The notes under the pieces were generated by a model. The model was not told where the DNA came from. It made no database searches and worked only from the letters and a program-made list of their open reading frames with translations. From contig NZ_LJJE01000036.1 of NCBI RefSeq assembly GCF_001854765.1, forward strand, positions 1 to 64,000: a DNA stretch of 64,000 bases. The letters are read 5' to 3'. Below, one piece after another: positions 38,203 to 47,529 of this stretch. The translations under genes and the position numbers were made by a program. The number at the start of each line of letters is the position of its first letter. The first letter of the stretch is position 1. Origin of the DNA: Vibrio sonorensis (GTDB lineage: Bacteria; Pseudomonadota; Gammaproteobacteria; Enterobacterales; Vibrionaceae).

Positions 38203-39626
38203 ATGGAGAAAGTGATCGAGTTGAGTCGCTGGCACAAAGAGCATGTGAGATCCGAAGAAGAATTAATAGCTCTCTTTGGTGAAGTTAGCCAGTATTACAA
38301 TGCCGAACCTTACCCCACGTATGATCAAAGAGTTGCCCGAATCACTCGACTCAAGCAAGCCCTTCTCGAACATCAAAAGGCGCTGGTACAAGCCATGTCG
38401 GAAGATTATGGTCAACGGAGCGAATTCGACAGCCGAATTTGTGACGTTTTGCCTTCGGTAGAGCATATTAATTACACACTGAAAAACCTTAAATCTTGGA
38501 TGAAGAAAAGTAAGCGCAACAGCGGATTGTTACTCTTCCCTTCCAAGGTACAAGTGCTGTATCAGCCCGTCGGAGTAGTTGGTGTTATCGTCCCTTGGAA
38601 CTTCCCAGTGTTTCTGAGTATAGCTCCGATAGTCACTGCGTTAGCGGCAGGTAATCGCGTTATGGTTAAGCTCAGTGAATTTACTCATCAAACTAACCAA
38701 GTTCTGAGTCGGATATTTTCCAGCGTGGAAGGCCACGTCTTTGCCATCGAAGGTGAGACAGATATTGCTAACTATTTTGCGCATTTGCCATTTAATCATC
38801 TCTTGTTTACTGGTTCGACAAAGGTTGGGCGACTGGTTGCACAGGCGGCTGCAAAAAATCTCACTCCAGTGACACTAGAGCTTGGCGGAAAGTCACCAGT
38901 CATAGTGGGTGATGATATGCCAATTGAAAACGCAGTAGAGCAAATTCTTCTGGGCAAAACCATCAACGCGGGGCAAGTCTGTGTAGCACCTGATTATGTG
39001 TTGTTGCCAAAAGGAAAAGAACGACGCTTTGTACGTGAGTATCTCAAGCGATATCAAGAGATTAATCAAACTGAGCCTAGCACAACCATTATCACCGAAG
39101 ACCATTTTTTAAGGCTTTATGCTTGGTACAAGATGCGAAGAGCTTAGGTGCTTCTATACACACCCTAGATCGCAAACCAGATACGGGTCGCGTGATGGAA
39201 CCTCATTTAATCACTGGTGTTACCGAAAATATGCTGGTGGCTCAAGAAGAAATTTTTGGCCCAATATTGCCCATTTTGCAGTATAGACACATTAATGAGG
39301 CGATTGCGTATGTGAAGCAAAAACCGCGCCCCTTAGCGCTCTATCTGTTGTCTGAAAACGAAGAAGAGATTGAACAGGTCAGCCAGCAAACCCACAGTGG
39401 CGGACTGGCTATCAATGATACCATTCTTCAGGTTGCTGCCCACGATGCTCCCTTTGGTGGCATAGGTGAGTCAGGAATAGGAAATTATCACGGATATGAA
39501 GGTTTTCAGCGCTTTTCTCATGCTAAAACCACGTTATCAACACCTATTTGGTGGCCTCGGACAAAGTTGGCTTTAAAACAGAAAAAATTAGTGGATAAAG
39601 TGCTTAAGTGGTTATTTGTACGATAG
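38203..39626 (+). pseudogene. Aldehyde dehydrogenase (coniferyl-aldehyde dehydrogenase-like), interrupted by a 1-base deletion
   Basis: NAD(P)-dependent aldehyde oxidation. Motifs in order: VGVVGVIVPWNFPVFLS near residue 125, LFTGSTKVGRLVAQAAA near 206, the general-base Glu in TLELGGKSP near 227, and the nucleophilic Cys in NAGQVCVAPD near 261. The first frame ends at 39147 after YAWYKMRRA; the second continues LVQDAKSLGASIHTL, EEIFGPILPI and PFGGIGESGIGNYHG. One T added at about 39124 (GCTTGG to GCTTTGG) gives 474 residues, the normal length. AGGAAG precedes ATG 38203. Confidence 0.85.
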
Positions 39627-39768
39627 AAGTAACTATACCTGCTTTATTTTTCTAAGCGAAACCCCTACCATATGGGCTCCTTGCGATAGTGCAGGGCAAA
39701 CAGTCGTTTTTCAAACTCATTTGATGAGAGAAGCTCATCAATCGAAAGTTTTGATTAACTAGTAGTAA

Positions 39769-39899
39769 ATTCTCAGGGCGGGGCGAAATTCCCCACCGGC
39801 GGTAAACCCTTAGGGTGAGCCCGCGAGCGCTCGATTTTCGAGGTCAGCAGATCTGGTGAGAAACCAGAGCCGACGGTTATAGTCCGGATGAAAGAGAAT
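39769..39899 (+). ncRNA. FMN riboswitch (RFN element)
   Basis: Conserved blocks CAGGGCGGGGCGAAATTCCCCACCGGCGGTA (in part), GAGCCCGCGAGCG, GGTCAGCAGATCTGGTGAGAAACCAGAGCCGACGGT (in part) and TAGTCCGGATGAAAGAGAAT are in the right order. The closing stem is ATTCTC (39769-39774) with GAGAAT (39894-39899). A 10-base-pair hairpin follows at 39904-39931 (CACGAGTTCT / AGAGCTCGTG), probably part of the expression platform. It controls ribB downstream in response to FMN. Confidence 0.96.
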
Positions 39900-39996
39900 A
39901 AAACACGAGTTCTAAGCAAAAAGAGCTCGTGCGTTTAGTGTTGGATTTTATCCCTCTTACCAAAGCCCTGATTCTGGTCATTTTTTGGAGTAAACC

Positions 39997-40653
39997 ATGA
40001 ATCAGCTATCTTTACTTGCCGAATTCGGCGACCCTATTCAACGTGTAGAAAATGCCATTGCCGCGCTTAAGCAAGGCCATGGAGTTTTGCTTTTAGATGA
40101 TGAAGATCGTGAAAACGAAGGTGATATCATCTATTCCGCCGAACATCTTACCTCTGCGCAAATGGCACTGATGATCCGCGAGTGCAGCGGTATTGTTTGT
40201 CTATGCCTTACCGATGAGCAAGCGACGCGTCTCGATTTACCGCCTATGGTTGTCGACAACAACAGTAAAAACCAAACGGCGTTTACCGTTACCATAGAAG
40301 CGAAAGAAGGTGTGACGACCGGCGTATCCGCCCAAGATAGAGTAACTACCATTAAAACCGCGATAAACCCTAACGCTAAGCCTTGCGATTTGGCGAGACC
40401 GGGACATGTTTTTCCGCTCCGTGCTCGCAAGGGAGGGGTAATGGCTCGTCGTGGTCATACGGAAGGCACGGTAGACTTGATGCAGATGGCAGGGTTATCA
40501 CCCGCAGGCGTATTGTGTGAAGTGACCAACCCCGATGGAACCATGGCAAAAACCCCAGAGATCGTCGCCTTTGGCAAACTGCACGGCATGCCAGTTCTGA
40601 CTATTGAAGACATGGTTCTCTACCGCCAAAAGATGGACCTGAAATTAGCTTAA
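39997..40653 (+). CDS. ribB: 3,4-dihydroxy-2-butanone-4-phosphate synthase RibB
   Basis: 218 residues. [12 protein letters not shown] near residue 33 binds the magnesium and substrate, TTGVSAQDR near residue 107, and [24 protein letters not shown] near residue 132 completes the active site (quoted by landmarks). It converts ribulose-5-phosphate to the four-carbon unit of riboflavin. There is no GTP cyclohydrolase II domain. The FMN riboswitch upstream gives feedback control. TTGGAG lies before the ATG. Confidence 0.96.
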   Translation: MNQLSLLAEFGDPIQRVENAIAALKQGHGVLLLDDEDRENEGDIIYSAEHLTSAQMALMIRECSGIVCLCLTDEQATRLDLPPMVVDNNSKNQTAFTVTIEAKEGVTTGVSAQDRVTTIKTAINPNAKPCDLARPGHVFPLRARKGGVMARRGHTEGTVDLMQMAGLSPAGVLCEVTNPDGTMAKTPEIVAFGKLHGMPVLTIEDMVLYRQKMDLKLA

Positions 40654-40674
40654 GGTTCACTGTTTGTTGTTTTG

Positions 40675-40698
40675 TAAAGGCAGCTTCGACTGCCTTTA
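40675..40698 (+). terminator. Terminator after ribB
   Basis: Stem TAAAGGCAG / CTGCCTTTA (9 base pairs), 6-base loop, followed by TTGTTTTG; 22 bases after the ribB stop. Confidence 0.75.
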
Positions 40699-40782
40699 TT
40701 GTTTTGCGCCGATTTCAATCACGGTTGCTTTACATTGTAAATTTTACTTTCTGCAATCTTTCATCCTAAGCAACTTGTTGAA

Positions 40783-41604
40783 ATGGCATTCTTGACATAT
40801 ACGTTATTAGATAAAAATAACAATGTCAGGACGGCTAAGATGGATTCTACAGAAACCTCGCAAGAAACCCCGGTCTTAACAAGCGAAAGTTCACCACCGA
40901 GCAATCGAATGGAAGAGCCTTTGACTCAAGTTAAATATGGTGAAGACGCGTTTTGTCATGTGGTGCCTTTAAGTGAAGCTGCTTTTCAGGTGGCTACCCC
41001 AACGGGCAAAGCGCTTAAATGCCGCTCTAAATACGTCGGTATTCACTCTAAAAACCTGCTGCTTTTCGAAATGCCAGATGTATCGCCAAAAGATGTGGCT
41101 ATCTTTTTTCAACGGGGCTATGTGATCACCGCGTGTGTTATTTCTTCTATTGGTGGCGGGGAGCGTATTTACTTTAAGAGTAAAATTGAATACGTCGTTC
41201 AAGCTGGCGACAACAGCATTTTTTTGGTGACACTACCTTCTGCCACTCAAACGGCAGGTGGGTTGAGAGCAGAAGCGCGTTTGCAAATTTCACTAGATGG
41301 GGTGCTTGACCCCAATGGTCGAAAACAGATTTGCAAAATAAAGGATATTTCAAGACAAGGGTGCCTACTGCAAATTGAAAGGGATATCTGTCACTTAAAA
41401 GTGAATGACGCAGTTGAGATTACGGTTTTTGATACGGATGACCACTCTACTAGCAGTACGTTGACGGGACAGGTAAAAAACAAAAAATCATCGGCTCAGT
41501 ATTGTAAACTCGGGATTTTGTTTGAAGAAGAGTCACTCGACAGTTCCAGCGCTTTGGTTGAACGCCTTCACTTTTGTCGAGTCACTCAGCAGTTTTCTTT
41601 GTAG
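40783..41604 (+). CDS. PilZ-domain c-di-GMP receptor with N-terminal YcgR-like domain
   Basis: About 273 residues (or 253 from ATG 40843, which begins MDSTET). The PilZ domain keeps both c-di-GMP motifs: RAEAR near residue 164 (RxxxR) and DISRQG near residue 188 (D/NxSxxG). The preceding part (residues about 50-150) looks like the PilZN domain of YcgR-type flagellar brake proteins. The N-terminal 45 residues are Ser/Thr/Glu-rich and probably disordered. Likely effect: motility or surface properties under c-di-GMP control. It stands alone between ribB and a convergent gene. Confidence 0.85.
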   Translation: MAFLTYTLLDKNNNVRTAKMDSTETSQETPVLTSESSPPSNRMEEPLTQVKYGEDAFCHVVPLSEAAFQVATPTGKALKCRSKYVGIHSKNLLLFEMPDVSPKDVAIFFQRGYVITACVISSIGGGERIYFKSKIEYVVQAGDNSIFLVTLPSATQTAGGLRAEARLQISLDGVLDPNGRKQICKIKDISRQGCLLQIERDICHLKVNDAVEITVFDTDDHSTSSTLTGQVKNKKSSAQYCKLGILFEEESLDSSSALVERLHFCRVTQQFSL

Positions 41605-41625
41605 TCCGGTCAGAACTTCTGCACC

Positions 41626-43095
41626 TCATTTCTTTGCGGGGATCTCGTCGGCGCTAAGGTAACCGTCGTTATTACTATCTAGACGACCAAAATGGTTTGC
41701 CAGTGGACCTTTTGCTTCGCTTCGAGAGATTTTACCATCGCCATTTTTATCCATCTTAGCTGGAAACATGCCACTTTTTCGATTTAGGCTTTTTGCGCTT
41801 GAAGAAGACGATGTTCTATTTGAGCTAGCGCTGTTAATAAAAGTCTGACTGGCTCTTTCGACATGTACTGGTTTAGCGACTTTAGTGATGTCTCCTCCGG
41901 TAACACAGCGAACCATGTTCTCGACTCTTACTGCATCGCCCTGTGGGCCATGTCCATCTGGATAGGGATTGCTGTTCCCCGATTTGGGGTCACTGCGCTG
42001 AGCGCCAGCTCCGTGTACATCGATCCATTGGCCGTTCATTTTCCCCATTGAACGTCCAAACGCGATGTAAGCAGCATTAGCACCATTGCGCATATTTCGA
42101 TGTGTTGTACTGCTCCAATAATTTGCGTAGTCCGTCTCACCTGCTTCGTTGGTGATTGCCGTTATATGGAAAAGTGGATCAATAGCCGCTGAAAAGGAGG
42201 TTTCGGGTGAACGGGTGTAATCTACAATGGAGTGCAGTTCTTTTATATCGGGCAATCGCCAATCTGAATGACCAGCCAGTTCTAAATTTTCACAATATTT
42301 AAGTGCCTGTGGCCATTTCATACTGCTTTGGCTATCAGAACGTTGCCAAGTAAGACCCGTCGAGTTGTCTGTGATTGTACTCTCATCTGTATTGACGAAC
42401 TGATTGCTGCCGTAGGCAGGGTTATCTCTGACTAGCAATACGTAGAAGGTCTTTCCGCTTCCTCCTCGGCCGCGCATTCCATACCCTTTGATTCGACCAT
42501 CAATAAAGTTAACCCCAAAAACGGTGTCATCGCGAATCATGGTTTTAGAAACGTATTTAGTTGAAGAGACAAACTGACTGTCGATCAAACGCTCTCCTGC
42601 TTGCGTATCACCAGAATTGATCGAAAATACGGTCTGGTCTAGGAAGGGAACGAGGTCAATGTTTCCACTTTGCCTAATTCCGCTAGGATCTTGACCATCA
42701 AACAATATGAGGGAGTAAAGTTCTTTAATATTTGGTAATCGCCAGTCATTGTACCCAGAGAGCGACAAGGCGTTAGCGTAGGTTATCGCCTCTTGATAAG
42801 TCATTTTATCCGTGGCGTTGATTTTGCCATCACCGTTGGTGTCAGTGGTTTGAGTCCACATTAAACCCGTAACTGTGTCGGTAACCGTGCCGTCATCGTT
42901 TACGTGATAGCTTGGCTGATTCCCTTGGTACTGGGCATCCTGACCCGTAAAAGTCGAGTGACTAGGACAAGAGGAAAGCACGCGCTTTTCGTCAAAACAC
43001 TGAGTCTGAGAAGTATCAACGATCGGATAGCTGATATCGGCGAAAGCGTGAAAGCTGAGAAAGGCGAGCAAAGGTAGGGTATTTACAGTTTTCAT
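41626..43095 (-). CDS. Secreted protein with two DUF1566 (Lcl) domains and a C-terminal EF-hand pair
   Basis: About 489 residues. Signal peptide at the start (NTLPLLAFLSFHAFA). Two DUF1566/Lcl-type domains follow, each with the TVTGLMWTQ / NSTGLTWQR opening and the DWRLPNIKEL / DWRLPDIKEL core and, in the second, NYWSSTTH. The last 45 residues hold two EF-hand calcium loops (DKNGDGKISRSE and DSNNDGYLSADE), and a DTNGDGKINATD loop sits inside the first domain. Probably a calcium-binding cell-surface or secreted protein. The start is taken at ATG 43095 because GGA lies six bases upstream; ATG 43101 is possible. Confidence 0.82.
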   Translation of the reverse strand: MKTVNTLPLLAFLSFHAFADISYPIVDTSQTQCFDEKRVLSSCPSHSTFTGQDAQYQGNQPSYHVNDDGTVTDTVTGLMWTQTTDTNGDGKINATDKMTYQEAITYANALSLSGYNDWRLPNIKELYSLILFDGQDPSGIRQSGNIDLVPFLDQTVFSINSGDTQAGERLIDSQFVSSTKYVSKTMIRDDTVFGVNFIDGRIKGYGMRGRGGSGKTFYVLLVRDNPAYGSNQFVNTDESTITDNSTGLTWQRSDSQSSMKWPQALKYCENLELAGHSDWRLPDIKELHSIVDYTRSPETSFSAAIDPLFHITAITNEAGETDYANYWSSTTHRNMRNGANAAYIAFGRSMGKMNGQWIDVHGAGAQRSDPKSGNSNPYPDGHGPQGDAVRVENMVRCVTGGDITKVAKPVHVERASQTFINSASSNRTSSSSSAKSLNRKSGMFPAKMDKNGDGKISRSEAKGPLANHFGRLDSNNDGYLSADEIPAKK

Positions 43096-43179
43096 AAACA
43101 TTCCATGTATGTAAGCGATGTAAATATTCTAGAAACAAATAAGTAAAGCAGTGCTAAAGCGCGGTAAAGAAACGTAAAG

Positions 43180-44100
43180 TTAGCGTCTCTTAAACCGACG
43201 ACGAAACTCGCTAGGGGTGAGTCCCATCAGTTTTACAAATACTTTGCGACATGCACTGGCATCTTCGTAACCCGCGTTTAACGCAATGAACTCAAAACTG
43301 TCGTTAGAGGCTTCAAGCCTGTCGCACATATGCTGTACCCTAACTTTTTGAATATATTGCACTGGCGTTATCCCCGTCGCTTTGACAAAACGACGTTGAA
43401 AAGTTCGTATGGTTAAGTTCACTTTAGCTGCGAGGTCACCTATCGGTAAAGGATGCCGGATTTGATTGCTAATATATTGCTGAACTTCGATGATTCGCTT
43501 ATCTCCATGCAAATAGCTTGGAGTGAACTGTTGATAGTAGGTTTGCCGTCTTGGTGCCGTATCTATAACGAGTGTCTTGCCAAGATCTCTTGCTACTCTT
43601 TCATCGCTAAACCGACTGACTAAGGCCAGCGCCAAATCTAACCAAGACATCATTCCGCCAGCACTGATTACATCCGAATGGTCGATAAGAATGGCATCAG
43701 GTTCCAAGGTTAGTTGAGGGTAGTTGTGTTTAAAGGATTCAACTAACCCCCAGTGGGTAGTTAATGACTTTTGCTGGGCGGCATGAGTTTGAGCCAACAA
43801 AAAAGCACCAGCACAGGCAGAAGTCAAAATGGCGCCTTGCTGGTGGTGTTGGTCTAGCCAAGAAGAAAGTGCGGCTTGTGGTTTTGAGTAAAATTCGGGG
43901 TTGGTACTTGGAGGCAAGAAGATCACAGCATAATGTTCGTCGACAGCGGTAAAGCTATCGACGATTTTAGGGGCAAAATTTACCTCTAAGCCCAGTCGCT
44001 CGCAAAGGCTATTGGCCATTTCAAACAGCTCCTTCCATCCGTAGATAGCGGACATTGAAGCAAACGGATAGTGACAGATAGCAATGTTGACGGTTGACAT
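43180..44100 (-). CDS. AraC family regulator with GATase1/DJ-1-like N-terminal domain
   Basis: About 306 residues, FtrA/CdhR-like. The N-terminal domain is a DJ-1/PfpI fold with the nucleophile-elbow Cys in TSACAGAFLLA near residue 95. The C-terminal domain is a classic AraC pair (DLAAKVNLTIRTFQRRFVKATGITP, ALNAGYEDASACRKVFVKLMGLTPSEFRRRF, cited by landmarks). Translation probably starts at ATG 44100; a further ATG at 44133 is possible. It is divergent from a cysteine hydrolase gene and is a good candidate to control it. Confidence 0.85.
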   Translation of the reverse strand: MSTVNIAICHYPFASMSAIYGWKELFEMANSLCERLGLEVNFAPKIVDSFTAVDEHYAVIFLPPSTNPEFYSKPQAALSSWLDQHHQQGAILTSACAGAFLLAQTHAAQQKSLTTHWGLVESFKHNYPQLTLEPDAILIDHSDVISAGGMMSWLDLALALVSRFSDERVARDLGKTLVIDTAPRRQTYYQQFTPSYLHGDKRIIEVQQYISNQIRHPLPIGDLAAKVNLTIRTFQRRFVKATGITPVQYIQKVRVQHMCDRLEASNDSFEFIALNAGYEDASACRKVFVKLMGLTPSEFRRRFKRR

Positions 44101-44208
44101 AGGGTGTGTCGTAAATGAACTGTTTTGTGTCATTTTAGACTCTGTTGGCAGGTTATAAAAGTGCAGATAATGGATTTTTCATTCACACGACTTTAGAGAA
44201 ACCAAAAA

Positions 44209-44733
44209 ATGAGCAAAACAGCATTAGTGGTCATTGACCTACAAAACGACTATTTCCCTCAAGGTAAGTACCCACTTTGGAACACGGATAACACGCTAAA
44301 CCAGGTATTGAAAATGATCGCGCTTGCGAATGAGAAAGGGATGCCGGTGATACATGTTCAGCATGTTGCCGATCCAGCTCTTGGTCTAGCGCCATTTTTT
44401 GTAAAAGGAACGGATGGCGTTGAGATACACTCAAAAATTGTCGACGCTGCCCCGCAAGGAGAAGTTGTTGAGAAAACTCGTGCCGATAGTTTTGAAGGTA
44501 CCAAACTAAAAGAAGTACTTGAAAAACACGCGGTAGAGGAGCTTTTGCTATGCGGTATGATGACGCAAAACTGCGTTACCCATACTGCTCTATCAAAGTC
44601 TGCACAAGAATACAAAGTATCGGTTGTTATGGATGCCTGTACTACGGTTGATGAAATGATCCACAAGATTGCACTCAATGCCATATCGACCAAAGTCGAG
44701 TTGGTGACGGTGGATGGATTGGTGAATGCCTGA
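44209..44733 (+). CDS. Isochorismatase-family cysteine hydrolase
   Basis: 174 residues. The catalytic triad is visible: Asp in LVVIDLQNDYFP (residue 10), Lys in VEKTRADSF near residue 88 and Cys in LLCGMMTQNCVTHTA near residue 121. The family includes nicotinamidases and other amide hydrolases. It is divergent from the AraC/GATase regulator with a 108-base spacer, a typical regulator-target pair. Substrate unknown. Confidence 0.85.
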   Translation: MSKTALVVIDLQNDYFPQGKYPLWNTDNTLNQVLKMIALANEKGMPVIHVQHVADPALGLAPFFVKGTDGVEIHSKIVDAAPQGEVVEKTRADSFEGTKLKEVLEKHAVEELLLCGMMTQNCVTHTALSKSAQEYKVSVVMDACTTVDEMIHKIALNAISTKVELVTVDGLVNA

Positions 44734-44750
44734 GTTAAGTTAGACTTGAG

Positions 44751-45398
44751 TTAAGTTAGAATAGGTAGGTGATATTTTACCCACAACAAGGAATCATCGC
44801 TGAAAAACAAGGGTTCACTGTTTCCACTAGGGCAGCGAACCCAACTCAGAGCGGGAAACGCGTTATCACTGATACGAAGTTCCCCCGCTAAGATTAAAAT
44901 TTCGGTTAAAGCGTCGGTATAAGCGGGCTTAAACATTTGACCCTGTTCGAAACGCTCTATCTGCACTACCTCATGGCTAAAGCGGTGTAAGGTTTGTATT
45001 ACATTGGGGTAGCTAGGCCAATCGTGATAACGCGTGTTCATCCTTACCAGCTCACTGTCTTGCGGATGAAATTGATTGAGCTTTACAAATAAAACACACC
45101 CCATTTGGCTATATGGTGCATGGTGACTGCCGGGTGGGTTTCGCACATAAGTCCCCGCAGGGTAGTGGCCGTGATCGTCACTGAATGTACCACTAAGTAC
45201 TAAAATTTCTTCGCCGAGGGGATGAAAATGACGCGGAAAGTGGGTGTTTGCACCATAGGTGACAATGCTAGTTACATGCCCTTCTTCAGCAGCTTCGCGC
45301 TCTAAAGGTTTACGCCATACCCCACTAGACGGACTGTTCTTCCACTCTTGTTTGTTGATATCGATAGCGATCAACTGAGAAAAATCCATGTTTAGCAT
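44751..45398 (-). CDS. ChrR-like cupin protein with two cupin domains
   Basis: 215 residues. The first cupin has the metal-binding HFPRHFHPLGEEILVLSG near residue 50, closely like the ChrR anti-sigma cupin; the second (residues about 110-210) is degenerate in metal ligands but keeps ALTEILILAGEL. No zinc-binding anti-sigma N-terminal domain is present, so it is probably not an anti-sigma factor. An in-frame ATG at 45389 (MDFSQ) is another possible start. Convergent with the hydrolase gene. Confidence 0.78.
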   Translation of the reverse strand: MLNMDFSQLIAIDINKQEWKNSPSSGVWRKPLEREAAEEGHVTSIVTYGANTHFPRHFHPLGEEILVLSGTFSDDHGHYPAGTYVRNPPGSHHAPYSQMGCVLFVKLNQFHPQDSELVRMNTRYHDWPSYPNVIQTLHRFSHEVVQIERFEQGQMFKPAYTDALTEILILAGELRISDNAFPALSWVRCPSGNSEPLFFSDDSLLWVKYHLPILT

Positions 45399-45482
45399 TT
45401 ACGACACTCCAGAAAAGCAGGACGGTTTTTGTTGCTAATAAATCCTAATGTTAGACTGGATTTAAGATAAGGAGAACTTGAT

Positions 45483-46418
45483 ATGAAAGTTGCGATTGTT
45501 GGTTTAGGGGATATTGCCCAAAAAGCTTACCTGCCGTTAATGACTCAAATGGAGGCGGTAGAACCTATTTTTTGCACTCGTGATGCTGAAGTGTTGGCTC
45601 GGTTACAGAAGCAGTATCGAGTGGACAAAGGCTATACTGACTATCGTCGACTTATAGAGGCCAAGCCAGATGCTGTTATGATCCACGTAGCGACGTCGGC
45701 GCATTGTAAAATTGCTGAGTTTTTCTTATCACAAGGCGTTCCGACGTTCGTTGACAAGCCACTGGCAGAGAATGCCCAGCAAGTTGAATCTTTGTACGAA
45801 ACCTCAGCTCGCTATCGACAACCGCTGTACGTTGGATTTAATCGCCGTCATCTCCCTTTGTTAAATGAGTATTCTCCTGAGCTAAAGCAAGGCCAGTGTG
45901 GAAGTTTGCGCCACTTAAGGTGGGAAAAAAACCGTTTTAATCTCACCGGAGAACTACGAACCTTTGTGTTCGATGATTTTATTCATCCTTTGGATAGCAT
46001 TAACTTAAGCCGAAAAGCAAGCCTTAATGATGTTTGGTTGAACTATCAAACGGACGGAAAAAAGTTATCGCGCATAGATATAAGCTGGCAAAGTGGGGGC
46101 ACTTTGCTGCAAGCTTCGATGAATCGACTCAATGGCACAACCGATGAGCACATCTCTTTAGGCTATCAAAACGCAAATATGGATTTCATCGGATTTACCA
46201 ACGGAACCCAGTGGCAAGACAATCAGCAAACCGCTATCGCCTTAAAAGATTGGACGCCTATGCTTGAAAGTAAAGGCTTCGGCGCAATGATCAGGCATTG
46301 GTTATCAGTGGTAGAAAATGGTCGCCTAGATACCGACATTATTGAGCGTAACATTGCGAGCCATCAACTTGCAGAAGCGATATGTCAGCAAATAGGTAAA
46401 ACACTGAACAGAGTGTAA
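45483..46418 (+). CDS. Gfo/Idh/MocA family oxidoreductase
   Basis: 311 residues. N-terminal Rossmann fold MKVAIVGLGDIAQKAYLPLM and the VDKPLAEN motif (residue about 94) with the catalytic Lys of the family. The C-terminal domain is short. AGGAGA lies before the ATG. It is followed by another member of the same family and an SgrR-like regulator, suggesting a sugar or inositol-like substrate under regulator control. Substrate not shown by the sequence. Confidence 0.85.
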   Translation: MKVAIVGLGDIAQKAYLPLMTQMEAVEPIFCTRDAEVLARLQKQYRVDKGYTDYRRLIEAKPDAVMIHVATSAHCKIAEFFLSQGVPTFVDKPLAENAQQVESLYETSARYRQPLYVGFNRRHLPLLNEYSPELKQGQCGSLRHLRWEKNRFNLTGELRTFVFDDFIHPLDSINLSRKASLNDVWLNYQTDGKKLSRIDISWQSGGTLLQASMNRLNGTTDEHISLGYQNANMDFIGFTNGTQWQDNQQTAIALKDWTPMLESKGFGAMIRHWLSVVENGRLDTDIIERNIASHQLAEAICQQIGKTLNRV

Positions 46419-46485
46419 AACTGTTCAGTGTTTCAGTATTTCAATCCCAGCTAAGCTTTCTCTTTATCGCGGTAGAGGGAAAGTT

Positions 46486-47529
46486 ATGAATCAAAACAAA
46501 GTTAAATGGGGAATTGCTGGACTGGGGAACATTGCTCACCGCTTTGCTGCGGATTTGGTGAATGTGACGGCCAATGGGGAGCTTGTCGCAGTCGCATCTA
46601 GGGAGCAGAGTCGCTCTGATGCCTTTGCCAAGCAGTACGGTGCAACAAGCGCTTACGGCAGTTACCAAGCACTGGCGGAAGATGAGAACGTCGACGCTAT
46701 CTACATCGCTACCGTACACCCCTATCACAAGCCATTGGTTGAGCTTTTTCTCACACAAGGTAAGCATGTGTTGGTTGAAAAGCCTGCTTTTACCAACCTT
46801 GAAGATTGGTTGGAGATGGACGAGTTAGCAAAAAACAAGGGGCTGTTGTTGGCCGAAGCAATGAAAACCGTCACTTTCCCCGCTTATCGCAAGCTCAAGA
46901 ATTTCTTGCTCAGCCGACCGATAAAAGTTGAACATTTACAAGCTGGATTTGGTTCTAAGCAGGAGTTTGACCCGAACTCATTTGTGTACAACCCAGCGTT
47001 GTGTGGTGGAGCGACCTTAGATATCGGTGTATACGGTCTGTGGCTCTATTTTGACCTCTGTTTTTCCCTTGGTTATGCTCCTCTGCTAGACGCTTCGTCA
47101 ATACGTACCGAAAACAGGCAATCTAAAGTGGATGAAGATACCGTGTTTAATTTTGGTGGAGAGTTTGCCGCCAATATCCAAGCCTCATTGGTAAGAGATA
47201 TTCCCAATTTTGCTCGTCTTACTGGCCCAGAGCTAGATATCACGATAGAAGGTAAGTGGTGGAACCCGACTCATATTAAAGTCAGATACCAAGATGAGTA
47301 CTTTGAGATTGTCGAGCCCGCAAGAGGCGGTGGTTTTGAGTTTGAAATAACCCATGTGGGTGACTGCATACTCAGTGGAAAAAAAGAGGCCAGTTGGCTA
47401 CCCATGACAGTAACGGGCAAAGTGATCGCGTTTACTGAAGGGCAACTGGCGAAACACGGCTATGGCTATCTAACGAGACAACCAAATCAGCACAATGAAA
47501 AATGTACGCAGAAAGCTAGAAATTTATGA
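46486..47529 (+). CDS. Gfo/Idh/MocA family oxidoreductase
   Basis: 347 residues. WGIAGLGNIAHRFAADL at the start is the NAD(P)-binding fold; VLVEKPAFTN near residue 95 carries the catalytic Lys; GGATLDIGVYGLW near residue 172 is the conserved C-terminal segment of dihydrodiol-dehydrogenase-like members. The end overlaps the next gene by 35 bases, so the last residues or the next start may be less certain, but the two genes are clearly linked. Confidence 0.87.
   Translation: MNQNKVKWGIAGLGNIAHRFAADLVNVTANGELVAVASREQSRSDAFAKQYGATSAYGSYQALAEDENVDAIYIATVHPYHKPLVELFLTQGKHVLVEKPAFTNLEDWLEMDELAKNKGLLLAEAMKTVTFPAYRKLKNFLLSRPIKVEHLQAGFGSKQEFDPNSFVYNPALCGGATLDIGVYGLWLYFDLCFSLGYAPLLDASSIRTENRQSKVDEDTVFNFGGEFAANIQASLVRDIPNFARLTGPELDITIEGKWWNPTHIKVRYQDEYFEIVEPARGGGFEFEITHVGDCILSGKKEASWLPMTVTGKVIAFTEGQLAKHGYGYLTRQPNQHNEKCTQKARNL

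Noticed and set aside
44751-45398. Cupin protein as a ChrR anti-sigma factor
   Set aside because: The N-terminal zinc-binding anti-sigma domain is missing and no ECF sigma gene adjoins it.
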